DNA of 64,000 nt from Capillimicrobium sp035565675 (lineage in GTDB: Bacteria > Actinomycetota > Thermoleophilia > Solirubrobacterales > Solirubrobacteraceae): positions 27,283 through 91,282 of the forward strand of contig DATMSA010000036.1 in NCBI GenBank assembly GCA_035565675.1, in the 5' to 3' direction. The stretch's first letter is position 1. Every line of letters begins with the position of its first letter. This document shows positions 43,830-51,852 of the stretch, one piece after another. A model generated the notes under the pieces. That model was not told the origin of the DNA. It saw only the letters and a program-made list of their open reading frames with translations, and made no database searches. The translations under genes and the position numbers were made by a program.

Positions 43830-44582
43830 CTACTGCGCCGTGTAGCCGCCGTCGGCGAGGTAGTAGGCGCCGGTGATGTTCGACGCCTGGGGCGAGCCGA
43901 GGAACGCGACCAGCCGCGCGATCTCCTGCGGCTCCCCCATGCGCCCGCTGGGGTGCAGGCCCTCGAACTCGGCGCGCATCTGCGGGGTGACCTTGGCGAG
44001 CAGGCTCGGCGTCGCGATGACGCCGGGCCCGACGCAGTTGACGCGGATGCCGGCCTGCGCGTAGTCGATCGCGGCGCTGCGGGTGAGGCCGAGCAGCCCG
44101 TGCTTGGACGCCGTGTAGGCGGCGGTGTCGGGCAGCGCGACCGAGCTCTGGATCGAGCCGATGTTCACGATCGCCCCGGCGCCCTGGGGCACCATCGCGC
44201 GCAGCTCCTCGCGCATCGACAGGAACGCGCCGTCGAGGTTGACGGCCAGCGTCGCCCGCCAGTCCTCGAGCGCGAGGTCGCCCACCGGCCCGCGCCGGCC
44301 GCCGATCCCCGCGTTGTTGACCGCGACGTCGAGCCGGCCGAACGCGTCGAGCGCGGCGCCGACCATCGCGGCGCAGTCGGCCTCGTCGGCCACGTTCGCG
44401 CGCACGCCGACGGCGCTTCCGCCGGCCGCGCGGACGGCGGCGGCGACGCGCTCGGCCGCCGCCTCCTCGAGGTCGGCGACGACGAGGTGCGCGCCGCGTC
44501 CGGCCAGCTCCGTGACGCACGCCTCGCCGATGCCCATGCCGCCGCCGGTCACCAGCGCGACCGTCCCGTCGTAGTCCCCCAA
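43830..44582 (-). CDS. Short-chain dehydrogenase/reductase
   Basis: This 250-residue product from a TTG at 44582 has AGGAGAG six bases upstream, which decides the start; the open frame continues to 44801 through non-homologous sequence. Motifs are TGGGMGIGEA (cofactor), NNAGIGG, the catalytic Ser in NIGSIQSS, and YTASKHG (Tyr, Lys). It ends with NITGAYYLADGGYTAQ, typical of 3-oxoacyl-ACP-reductase-like SDRs. Its stop is two bases from the nrdA stop. The substrate is unknown. Confidence 0.87.
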   Translation of the reverse strand: MGDYDGTVALVTGGGMGIGEACVTELAGRGAHLVVADLEEAAAERVAAAVRAAGGSAVGVRANVADEADCAAMVGAALDAFGRLDVAVNNAGIGGRRGPVGDLALEDWRATLAVNLDGAFLSMREELRAMVPQGAGAIVNIGSIQSSVALPDTAAYTASKHGLLGLTRSAAIDYAQAGIRVNCVGPGVIATPSLLAKVTPQMRAEFEGLHPSGRMGEPQEIARLVAFLGSPQASNITGAYYLADGGYTAQ

Positions 44583-44641
44583 CTGTCTCTCCTCGCCGTC
44601 CGTGTGCCGATGCGGCGGGAGATGATGGCGGACGCCAACGA

Positions 44642-44800
44642 CTGCTTGGCGGCCGAGATGTCGAGCGCCAGCTTGACCTTGTCGCCGACGAGCATGTTGC
44701 CGCTGCCGAGCGCCTGGTTGAACGTCATGCCGTAGTCGCCGCGGCTGAGCGCGCCGGTGATCTCGAGGCCGACCTTCTCGTTGCCGTACGGGTCGATGCA
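44642..44800 (-). pseudogene. C-terminal fragment of a YceI-family gene
   Basis: Minus-strand reading gives DPYGNEKVGLEITGALSRGD, then YGMTFNQALGSGNMLVGDKV and KLALDISAAKQ. This is the closing half of the YceI lipocalin-like fold (typically DPWGNERIGF... WNxxLExGGxLVGDxVKLxLD). The N-terminal two thirds are absent; upstream of about 44800 homology ends. YceI proteins bind isoprenoid or lipid ligands and are usually about 180 residues, so this fragment is a truncated relic between the SDR and the glycosyltransferase. The frame runs into the SDR start. Confidence 0.72.
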
Positions 44801-44874
44801 ACTGTCTTCGACCTTGACATGGCGCGCCGGCGGCCTACCTCCATGGGTGAGACCAGACACCGAAGGAGGAATCC

Positions 44875-44913
44875 GTGACGTTCTCGACCCCCGCGGCCAA
44901 GGAGGCCACATGA
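44875..44913 (+). CDS. 12-codon open frame coupled to the glycosyltransferase gene
   Basis: A very strong AAGGAGGA (44863-44870) precedes GTG at 44875, giving VTFSTPAAKEAT and a stop that overlaps the next gene's start as ATGA (44910-44913). It may be a leader peptide that couples translation, or the 5' stump of a lost gene. No regulatory codon run is visible. The coding status is uncertain; the second AAGGAGG inside it serves the downstream gene. Confidence 0.35.
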   Translation: MTFSTPAAKEAT

Positions 44914-46289
44914 CGGTGCGAGGCGAACCCCGGCGGCGCAGCGGCGCGTCCGCGCTGCGACCGCCCGTCGCGTTCGGACGCTGTGAGCGCTGCCTCACCC
45001 CGATGCTGCGCCGCGCCTCCGACGATGAGCGGCTCTGCGCCTCGTGCGCCGCCGGCGATCGCGCCGTCGCGCTCGCCAGCCGCGCCGAGCCGTCGGTGCG
45101 CACCCAGCTCTACCGCCCGCAGAGCACCGTGCACGTGCTCGACAAGCGCCGCAACCCGCTCGCCGCGCCGGCGCCGTCGGCCGGCCGTCCCCTGCGCATC
45201 GCGCTGCTCGCCCCTCCGTGGCTGCGCATCCCGCCGCACGGCTACGGCGGCATCGAGTCCGTCGTGGCGCTGCTCGCCGACGCGCTCGTCGCGCGCGGCC
45301 ACGACGTGACGCTGCTGGCCGCGCCGGGCTCGCGCACCGACGCGCAGACCGTCGGGCTTCTCGACAGCTCCCATCCGGACCGCATCGGCGCGAGCGTCAT
45401 CGAGGCCGACCACGTCGCCCGCGCGTTCGAGCACGTCGAGCGCGAGGCGATCGCCGGCCGGCCGTTCGACGTCCTGCACGACCACTCGGGCTGGATCGCG
45501 CTCGCGATGGCCGACCGCATCTCGGTTCCCGTCCTGCACACCGTCCACGGCCCGTTCGACGAGGACGCCCAGCGCTTCTACGCCGCGCACGGCGCCAAGG
45601 CGTCGATCGCCTGCATCTCGCGCGCCCAGGCGGCGTCGCGGCCCGACGGCGTGCGCGTCGACGCGATCGTCCCCAACCCCATCGACGTCGACGCCTGGCC
45701 CACCGACGTGCCCAAGGACGACCATCTGCTGTGGATCGGCCGCTTCGCCCCCGAGAAGGGCGCGCACCGCGCGATCCGGGTCGCCCGGGAGACGGGCCGG
45801 CGGCTCATCCTCGCGGGGCCGGTCCAGCCGGGCCAGGAGGAGTACTTCGCCGAGGAGATCGACCCGCACCTCGACGGCGACCGGATCCGGTACGTGGGCG
45901 AGGTCGGCGGCCGCTTCAAGCAGGAGCTGTTCGCGTCCGCGCGGGCGCTGCTGATGCCGATCACCTGGCCGGAGCCGTTCGGCATGGTGATGGTCGAGGC
46001 GATGGCCGCCGGCACGCCGGTGATCGCGTTCGCCGAGGGCTCGGCGCCCGAGGTGGTCGAGGCGGGCCGCAGCGGCCTGCTCGTCGGCGACGAGGCGGCG
46101 ATGGCCCACGCGGTCACGCGGGTCGACGAGCTGGACCCGGCCGAATGCCGCGCCAGCGCGCGCGAGCGCTTCTCGCCCGACCGGGTGGCGGCCCGCTACG
46201 AGGACGCCTACCGCGCGATCGCGACCCCGGCGCCGCGGCCCCGCCCGCGGGTCGAGCCGGCCGACGAAAGCGAGGTGGTGCCGGCGTGA
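44910..46289 (+). CDS. Family 4 glycosyltransferase with N-terminal zinc ribbon
   Basis: The product has 459 residues from ATG 44910 after AAGGAGG. Residues 25-46 carry CERC and CASC (C25, C28, C43, C46), a treble-clef/zinc-ribbon pattern unusual for a glycosyltransferase. The GT-B fold starts near residue 90 (RIALLAPPWLRIPPHGYGGI). The donor-binding half has LLWIGRFAPEKGAHRAIRVA and the EX7E-like PEPFGMVMVEAMAAGTPVI. The GDE gene follows by GTGA overlap, so a glucan or related polysaccharide role is likely. The acceptor is unknown. Confidence 0.87.
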   Translation: MTVRGEPRRRSGASALRPPVAFGRCERCLTPMLRRASDDERLCASCAAGDRAVALASRAEPSVRTQLYRPQSTVHVLDKRRNPLAAPAPSAGRPLRIALLAPPWLRIPPHGYGGIESVVALLADALVARGHDVTLLAAPGSRTDAQTVGLLDSSHPDRIGASVIEADHVARAFEHVEREAIAGRPFDVLHDHSGWIALAMADRISVPVLHTVHGPFDEDAQRFYAAHGAKASIACISRAQAASRPDGVRVDAIVPNPIDVDAWPTDVPKDDHLLWIGRFAPEKGAHRAIRVARETGRRLILAGPVQPGQEEYFAEEIDPHLDGDRIRYVGEVGGRFKQELFASARALLMPITWPEPFGMVMVEAMAAGTPVIAFAEGSAPEVVEAGRSGLLVGDEAAMAHAVTRVDELDPAECRASARERFSPDRVAARYEDAYRAIATPAPRPRPRVEPADESEVVPA

Positions 46290-48472
46290 CCGATGCGGAC
46301 ATCACGTCGACCACCGTGGTCAAGGCCGGCAACGCGTTCTGCGTCGCCGGTCGCGACGGCGAGCTGCCCGACGGCGATCACGCGCTCGGCGTGTTCGTCG
46401 ACGACTGCCGCCACCTGAGCGCCCACGTGCTGCGCCTCGGAGGCGAGGCGCCGCGCCTCCTCGTCGCCTCCGACGCCGCCGGCACCGGCGCGACCTACGA
46501 GCTGACCAACCGCGAGCTGCGCCTCGACTCGGGCGCGACGCTCCCGCTCCAGGCGCTGCGCGTGCGGCTGGAGCGGCGCATGCGCCCCGACGCGCTCGAC
46601 GAGCGGCTGCTGCTGCGCTCGCATCACCACGAGGCGGTCGAGCTCGACGTGGAGCTGCGCCTCGACGCCGACTTCGTGCCGATGCTGGAGCTGCGCGGGT
46701 TCGTCGACCGCCGCCCCCGCGAGGTGCGCCGCGTCGCCGACGGCTCGACCCTGCGCCTGTCCTGCGTCGGGACCGACGGGTGGACGCGCACGACGACCGT
46801 CACGTGCGAGGGCGCGACCGCCGACGCCGACGGCCACCTGCGGGCGCGCGTGCGCCTCGACCCGCACGGCGAGCACACGCTCGCGCTCACCTGCCGCTTC
46901 GACGCCCGCGCCCCGGCGGAGGCCGAGCCGGCGCCGCCCGCGCTCAACCGCCAGCACACCGCGCGCGAGGCGGCCGCGGCCGCTGACGCGTGGCTGGCCG
47001 ACCGCACCCGCGTGCGCTGCTCGGACGAGCTCGTCGAGCGCGTCCTGCGCCGAAGCCTGCTCGACCTGCGGCTGCTGATCTCCGACCTCGACGGCCAGCC
47101 GTACCTGGCCGCCGGCGTCCCCTGGTACGCGACGCTCTTCGGCCGCGACTCGCTGATCACCGCGACGCAGGTCCTCGCGTTCGACCACGCCCTGGCGGCC
47201 GGCACGCTGCGGCTCCTGGCCGCCCACCAGGGCACGCGCGACGATCCCGCGCACGACGAGGAGCCCGGCAAGATCCTCCACGAGCTGCGCCTGGGCGAGG
47301 CGGCGGCCCGCACGCCGCTGGGCCGCTACTACGGGACCGTCGACGCGACCGCGCTGTTCCTGCTGCTCGTCGTCGGCCACGCCGACTGGACCGGGTCGAC
47401 GGCGCTGCTGGAGGAGCTGCGCCCGAACGTCGACGCCGCGCTGCGCTGGCTCGACGAGTTCGGCGACCTCGACGGCGACGGCCTGCTCGAGTACCGCCGC
47501 CGCGCGCCCGGCGGCCTGGACAACCAGGGCTGGAAGGACTCGTGGGACGGCGTGTGCGACGAGGAGGGGCGCCCGCTGCGCCCGCCGATCGCGCTCGTCG
47601 AGGCGCAGGGCTACGCGATCCGCGCGCGCGAGGAGATCGCGCGGCTGCTCGACGCGGCCGGCGAGCCCGGCGAGGCCGACGCGCTGCGGGCGGCGGCCGC
47701 GCGCACGCGCGAGGCGCTCGAGCGCTTCTGGCTCGAGGACCTCGGCGCCTACGCGATGGCGCTCGACGCCGCCAAGCGGCCGACCCGCGCGCAGGCATCC
47801 AACCAGGGCCATCTGCTGTGGGCCGGCGCGATCGACGTGGCGCGGGCGGCGAAGGTCCGCGACCGCCTGATGAGCGACGACCTGTTCTCCGGCTGGGGGC
47901 TGCGGACCCTCGGCGTGCGCGAGGTCGGGTTCAACCCGGTCGGCTACCACACCGGGTCCGTCTGGCCGCACGACACCGCGATCGCGGCGGCCGGGCTGCG
48001 CCGCTACGGCTTCGACGACGACTTCCTCACGCTGTTCGAGGCGCTGCTCGACGCGGCCGCCGCGTTCCCCGACTACCGCCTGCCGGAGCTGTTCGCCGGG
48101 TTCTCGCGCGAGGACTACGAGGACCCCGTCCCCTACCCGGTCGCGTGCCGGCCGCAGGCGTGGGCGGCGGGCGCCCTCCCCCACCTGCTCGTCAGCGCGC
48201 TGGGCCTGCAGCCCGAGGCGCTCGAGGGGCGGCTGCGCATCCGGCGGCCGCTGCTGCCGCGCCACCTCGACTCGGTGACGGTGAGCGGCCTGCGCGTCGG
48301 CGCGGCGACGGTGAGCCTGCGCTTCGACCGGGTCCACCGCGACGAGCCGACCGCCGCGGTCACCGAGGCGCGGGTCGAGGGCGATCTCGAGGTGGTGGTC
48401 GACCTGCGCCCGCCGCCGCCGCGAGCTTCCCGAGCGCCCGTCGCTCGAGCTGACGGACTCGCTCTGCGCTGA
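46286..48472 (+). CDS. Glycogen-debranching-type amylo-alpha-1,6-glucosidase
   Basis: The product has 728 residues from a GTG overlapping the glycosyltransferase stop. An N-terminal beta-sandwich (GNAFCVAGRDGELPDGDHAL, GVFVDDCRHLSAHVLRL) matches the glycogen debranching enzyme N-terminal domain. The C-terminal (alpha/alpha)6 barrel follows (LAAGVPWYATLFGRDSLITA, NQGWKDSWDGV, YHTGSVWPHDTAIAAAGL, ELFAGFSRED), where Asp and Glu residues of these segments line GH63/GDE-like active sites. It should trim alpha-glucan branches. Its last 113 bases run antisense to the end of the sigma-factor gene. Confidence 0.87.
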   Translation: MTDADITSTTVVKAGNAFCVAGRDGELPDGDHALGVFVDDCRHLSAHVLRLGGEAPRLLVASDAAGTGATYELTNRELRLDSGATLPLQALRVRLERRMRPDALDERLLLRSHHHEAVELDVELRLDADFVPMLELRGFVDRRPREVRRVADGSTLRLSCVGTDGWTRTTTVTCEGATADADGHLRARVRLDPHGEHTLALTCRFDARAPAEAEPAPPALNRQHTAREAAAAADAWLADRTRVRCSDELVERVLRRSLLDLRLLISDLDGQPYLAAGVPWYATLFGRDSLITATQVLAFDHALAAGTLRLLAAHQGTRDDPAHDEEPGKILHELRLGEAAARTPLGRYYGTVDATALFLLLVVGHADWTGSTALLEELRPNVDAALRWLDEFGDLDGDGLLEYRRRAPGGLDNQGWKDSWDGVCDEEGRPLRPPIALVEAQGYAIRAREEIARLLDAAGEPGEADALRAAAARTREALERFWLEDLGAYAMALDAAKRPTRAQASNQGHLLWAGAIDVARAAKVRDRLMSDDLFSGWGLRTLGVREVGFNPVGYHTGSVWPHDTAIAAAGLRRYGFDDDFLTLFEALLDAAAAFPDYRLPELFAGFSREDYEDPVPYPVACRPQAWAAGALPHLLVSALGLQPEALEGRLRIRRPLLPRHLDSVTVSGLRVGAATVSLRFDRVHRDEPTAAVTEARVEGDLEVVVDLRPPPPRASRAPVARADGLALR

Positions 48473-49364
48473 GGCCGAGCGGGGCGGCGATGCTGCGCAG
48501 GCTCTGCCCGTCGCCGCCCGCCAGGCCGTAGCGGGCGCGCAGGATGTCGCGCTCGCGCTCCGACAGGCCGGCCAGCAGCGAGAGCAGCTCCTCGGTCTCG
48601 ATCGCGTCGAGCACGCGCTCGTACTCGTCCTCGGCCAGCGGGTCGACGAGCAGGTCGCCGAAGGTGCCGACCACGCCGTCGTCGGCGTGGACGGGCTCGT
48701 CGATCGAGCGCGGCGGGCGCTCGAGGGCCAGGAGGTTGTCGACCTGCTCGAGCGTGAGCCCGGTGCGGCGCACGACCTCGTCGCGGCTGGGCTCGGCGCC
48801 GGTCTCGCGCACGCTGTCGCGGTGCGCGTCGCGGATGCGGGCGAGCTGGCGCAGCGCGCGATCGGACAGTACGACGGGCCGGGTCAGCTCGGAGACCAGC
48901 TCCTGCATCGCCTGGCGCACCCACCACGCCGCGTACGCCCAGAACGGGGTGCCGCGCCGCGGGTCGAAGCGCTCCAGCGCGCGCAGGAGCCCGACGACGC
49001 CCTCCTGCAGCAGCTCCATCCGCTCGATCCGGGGCGAGTCGCGGTAGGTGCGCGCGAGCGAGGCGATGACCGGCAGGAACGCCTCGACGAGCTGGGCGCG
49101 GGCGGCCGGGTCGCCCGCCTGCGCGGTGGCGATGAGCGCCCGCTCGGCGTCGGGCGCCAGGATCGGCCGTCGATCCAGCGCCTCCAGGTAGCGGGGGCTG
49201 ACGACCGCGCCGGCGGGGCTGGGGCGCCGCAGCGCCACGGCCAGCTCGCGGTCGGCCGCGCGCGCCCGCTGCGCGGCCTCGGCCAGCGCCCGGCCGGCGC
49301 TGCCCGACAGCGCCGGCGGCTCGTCCACCGCGCGACCATCCTGTGCGGCTCGAGGATCGGACAT
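48360..49364 (-). CDS. Sigma-70-family sigma factor (group 2/3-like)
   Basis: The gene encodes 334 residues. Region 2 includes LVEAFLPVIASLARTYRDSP, RMELLQEGVVGLLRALERFD and GTPFWAYAAWWVRQAMQELV. Region 3 includes the GAEPSRDEVVRRTGLTLEQV segment. Region 4 reads LLAGLSERERDILRARYGL then LRSIAAPLGLSAERVRQLER. It lacks the region 1.1 of a housekeeping sigma factor and is too large for an ECF type. The recognition helix of region 4.2 is encoded in DNA shared antisense with the debranching enzyme tail. No anti-sigma gene is adjacent. Confidence 0.9.
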   Translation of the reverse strand: MSDPRAAQDGRAVDEPPALSGSAGRALAEAAQRARAADRELAVALRRPSPAGAVVSPRYLEALDRRPILAPDAERALIATAQAGDPAARAQLVEAFLPVIASLARTYRDSPRIERMELLQEGVVGLLRALERFDPRRGTPFWAYAAWWVRQAMQELVSELTRPVVLSDRALRQLARIRDAHRDSVRETGAEPSRDEVVRRTGLTLEQVDNLLALERPPRSIDEPVHADDGVVGTFGDLLVDPLAEDEYERVLDAIETEELLSLLAGLSERERDILRARYGLAGGDGQSLRSIAAPLGLSAERVRQLERRALGKLAAAAGAGRPPPRDRPRPAPR

Positions 49365-49412
49365 GACCGGGCGCCAAGGATGCCACGGGCGCGTCCGCGG
49401 CCCCTGGCGCCC

Positions 49413-49430
49413 GCCGCCGTCAGCGGCGGC
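49413..49430. terminator. Seven-base-pair hairpin
   Basis: GCCGCCG (49413-49419), TCAG loop and CGGCGGC (49424-49430) form a perfect short stem. It lies just at the stop of the truncated minus-strand frame and upstream of the sigma-factor start, without a U-tract. It may be the old terminator of the truncated gene. Confidence 0.35.
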
Positions 49431-49690
49431 AGGACGCCGGGTGCAGGCGGATGGTCCGGTCCCGCGTCCGGACCGTGCCGGTGGGCTGGCGCAGGCGCAT
49501 GCGGATGGTCGCGCGGACGGTCCGGCAGCCGCTGAGGCCGCGTCGCAGGGTCACCTCGAACGTGCCCCGCGACCCGGTGCGCAGGCGGAACGCCGCCGGG
49601 GCGCGGCCGCCGGACACGCTCACGCTGCCGGCGCAGTGGCGCCCGACGAGGACGACGTCGGCGGCGCCGGCGCGGGCGGGGTCGGGGCCG
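49420..49690 (-). pseudogene. 3' fragment of a secreted/beta-sandwich protein gene
   Basis: Minus-strand reading gives VVLVGRHCAGSVSVSGGRAP, then AAFRLRTGSRGTFEVTLRRG and a basic tail ending LHPASCRR. It has two Cys and alternating hydrophobic strands, like the last repeat of an extracellular beta-sandwich. No start codon with a ribosome site or signal peptide exists upstream, where Gly/Ala/Val-rich sequence merges into a histidine-kinase fragment on the other strand. It is probably truncated by a deletion. Confidence 0.5.
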
Positions 49691-49711
49691 GCGGCGTCGG
49701 CGGTGCGGACG

Positions 49712-49890
49712 CCGGCGCGCCGGGCCTGCGCGGCCTGTGCGACCGGCTCGCCGCCATCGACGGCACGCTCGTGGTCGACAGCCCGCGGGGCGGCGGCTCC
49801 CGGCTCGTCGCCGAGCTGCCGATCGCCGGCCGCGACGAGGCTCAGCGCGGGTCGCTGGAGCCGCCGGGCGCGACGAGCCCGGTCTCGTAG
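49712..49890 (+). pseudogene. 3' fragment of a NarL-class sensor histidine kinase
   Basis: The fragment reads GLRGLCDRLAAIDGTLVVDS then PRGGGSRLVAELPIAG, which is the G2-box and final strands of a LiaS/NarX-type kinase ATPase domain (typically GLxGLxDRVxALGGxLxVxSPPGxGTxLxAxLP). The rest of the kinase is missing; upstream frame is low-complexity Ala/Gly. Its stop at 49890 overlaps the converging regulator gene by 49 bases. With the fragment at 49420-49690 it marks a deletion that removed both 5' ends of a divergent gene pair. Confidence 0.72.
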
Positions 49891-50510
49891 GCGAAGATCA
49901 CCGCCTGCACGCGGCTGGTCAGGTCGAGCTTGGCCAGCACGCGCCGGACGTGGCCCTTCACGGTGCTCTCCTCGAGGTGCAGCCGCGCCGCGATCTCGGC
50001 GTTGCTGCGGCCCGCGGCGATCTGCATGAGGACGTCGTGCTCGCGCGGGGTCAGCTCGTCCAGCCGCGGGTCGCCGGCGCGGGCCGGCGCGTTGGCGACG
50101 AACTGGCCCAGCAGCCGCCGCGTGACCTCCGGCGAGATGAGCGCGTCGCCGCGGGCGACGGACTGGACGGCGTCGATGATCCGCTCCGGGGGCGAGTCCT
50201 TGACGAGGAACCCGACCGCGCCGGCGCGCAGGGCCTTGATCACGTACTCGTCGAGGTCGAACGTGGTGATGACGATCACCTGGACGCCGTCCACGTCGCG
50301 CAGCCGCCGCGTCGCCTCCAGGCCGTCCATGCGCGGCATGCGGATGTCCATCAGCACGATGTCGGGCCGGCGGCGCTCGGCCTGGCCGACCGCGTCGAGG
50401 CCGTCGATCGCCTCCCCCACGACCTCGATGCCCGGCTCGCTCTCGAGGATCATGCGCAGACCCTGGCGGGCGATCGCCTGGTCGTCGGCGACGATCACGC
50501 GGACGCTCAC
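49842..50510 (-). CDS. NarL/LuxR-family response regulator
   Basis: The product has 222 residues from a GTG (50510) overlapping the kinase stop. The receiver has Asp55 in DIVLMDIRMPRMDG, with DD at 9-10 and the conserved Lys in GFLVKDSPPE. The C-terminal LuxR helix-turn-helix is LTPREHDVLMQIAAGRSNAE through ESTVKGHVRRVLAKLDL. It pairs with the histidine kinase directly upstream. The divergent MMPL exporter at 51853 is the likely target. Confidence 0.93.
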   Translation of the reverse strand: MSVRVIVADDQAIARQGLRMILESEPGIEVVGEAIDGLDAVGQAERRRPDIVLMDIRMPRMDGLEATRRLRDVDGVQVIVITTFDLDEYVIKALRAGAVGFLVKDSPPERIIDAVQSVARGDALISPEVTRRLLGQFVANAPARAGDPRLDELTPREHDVLMQIAAGRSNAEIAARLHLEESTVKGHVRRVLAKLDLTSRVQAVIFAYETGLVAPGGSSDPR

Positions 50511-51721
50511 CGGGGCACCTCCACCGGCAGCGTGGCGCGCACGTCCCATCCCCCGCCCTCGCGCGGGCCGACGGCGATCGTGCCGCCCACGAGGGCGACG
50601 CGCTCGCGCATGCCCTCGATCCCGCCGCCCGGCCGCACCGGTCCGTCGGTGCCGCCGCGCCCGTCGTCGGCGACCTCGACGTCCAGCGCGTCGGCGCCGT
50701 AGCGCAGGGCCACGCGCGCGTGCGTCGCGCCCGCGTGGCGCATGACGTTGGCCAGCGACTCCTGCACGACCCGGTAGGCGCACATCTCCACGGCCTCGGG
50801 GAGCTCGCGCGCGTCGCCGTCGATCGCCAGCGCGACGCCGATGCCCGACGCGCGCGCCGGCTCGAGCAGGTGCTCGACGTGCTCCAGGCGCGGCAAGGGC
50901 GCGAGCGCCGCCGGGTCGGACGGGCGGCGCAGGACGCCGAGGGTGCGGCGCGTCTGCTCGAGCGCGTCGGTCGTGAGCGCGTGGATGCGCTCGAAGGCCG
51001 TGCGGGCCCCGGGGTCCGCGGTCGTGCGCCCGGCCCCGGCGGCCTGCAGCGCGATCGCGCTGAGGTGGTGGCCGGTGATGTCGTGCACGTCGCGCGCGAT
51101 CCGCAGCCGCTCCTCGGCGACGGCGTGCTCGACGTCGCGGTCGCGCAGCTCCTCGACGCGGCGGGCCAGCTCGCGCGCGTCGCGCGCCCGCTGGCGCTCG
51201 GCCCGCAGGCGCTCGCCGGCGAGCGCGGGCAGCATGCCGACCGCGAACCCGCCGATCCCGGCGAGCCCGCGGACGTCGTCGTCGCTGAGCACGGCGATGA
51301 TCGCGAGCGCGATGCCGGAGAGCACGCCCAGCGTGTCGGTCAGCGGCGCCTCGGCGCGCGAGCTGGCGAGGGCGACCAGGGCGAGCGAGAGGATGATCGG
51401 CCCGGTCATCGTCGCGCCGGTGACCGTGCCGAGCAGCGAGATCGCCAGCGCCGTCGCGGCCGCGATCGGCGGCGCGACCCGGATGAACGCGGCCGGCACG
51501 CACGCCGCGACCGCGAGGACGCCCGCGTAGACGCGGTACGGCGTGCCGGGCTCGACGAGCTCGTGGTGCGCGACCACCGTCGCCGGCACGCAGATCGCCG
51601 CGACGATCGCGGCCAGCCGGACGTCGCGCGCGCTCGGCCGCGCGCCGGTCGGCCGCCAGCCCGAGAGGTCGAGCCGCCGCAGGAGCGCGGCCCCGGGGCC
51701 GGGTGACCGCCACGTGGCCAT
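50507..51721 (-). CDS. NarL-class sensor histidine kinase
   Basis: The gene encodes 404 residues. The N-terminal half has about five or six membrane helices (LAAIVAAICVPATVVAHH, VLAVAACVPAAFIRV, AIALAISLLG-like segments and LALVALASS). It is followed by the HisKA_3 region ERLRIARDVHDITGHHLSAI (phospho-His in RDVHD) and a HATPase end (CAYRVVQESLANVMRHAGA, GGGIEGMRERVALVGG). Starting from the ATG at 51721 gives a membrane-embedded sensor without an extracellular domain, of the cell-envelope stress type. It overlaps the regulator gene by 4 bases. Confidence 0.92.
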   Translation of the reverse strand: MATWRSPGPGAALLRRLDLSGWRPTGARPSARDVRLAAIVAAICVPATVVAHHELVEPGTPYRVYAGVLAVAACVPAAFIRVAPPIAAATALAISLLGTVTGATMTGPIILSLALVALASSRAEAPLTDTLGVLSGIALAIIAVLSDDDVRGLAGIGGFAVGMLPALAGERLRAERQRARDARELARRVEELRDRDVEHAVAEERLRIARDVHDITGHHLSAIALQAAGAGRTTADPGARTAFERIHALTTDALEQTRRTLGVLRRPSDPAALAPLPRLEHVEHLLEPARASGIGVALAIDGDARELPEAVEMCAYRVVQESLANVMRHAGATHARVALRYGADALDVEVADDGRGGTDGPVRPGGGIEGMRERVALVGGTIAVGPREGGGWDVRATLPVEVPR

Positions 51722-51852
51722 GACCGCAAGCCTAGGCCGCGTGGACCGAGCCGCCTCCTCCGAAAGGACTGATCGCCGTGACCCCGAGGTGGCACGACGG
51801 ACGCGCCCTGCGGCCGTCGCCGGGATCGCGGCCGCGGCGGAGGCTGACGGAC

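Noticed and set aside
44875..44913. A transcription attenuator with regulatory codon run
   Set aside because: The 12 codons (VTFSTPAAKEAT) have no cluster of one amino acid, and no terminator/antiterminator stem pair is evident.
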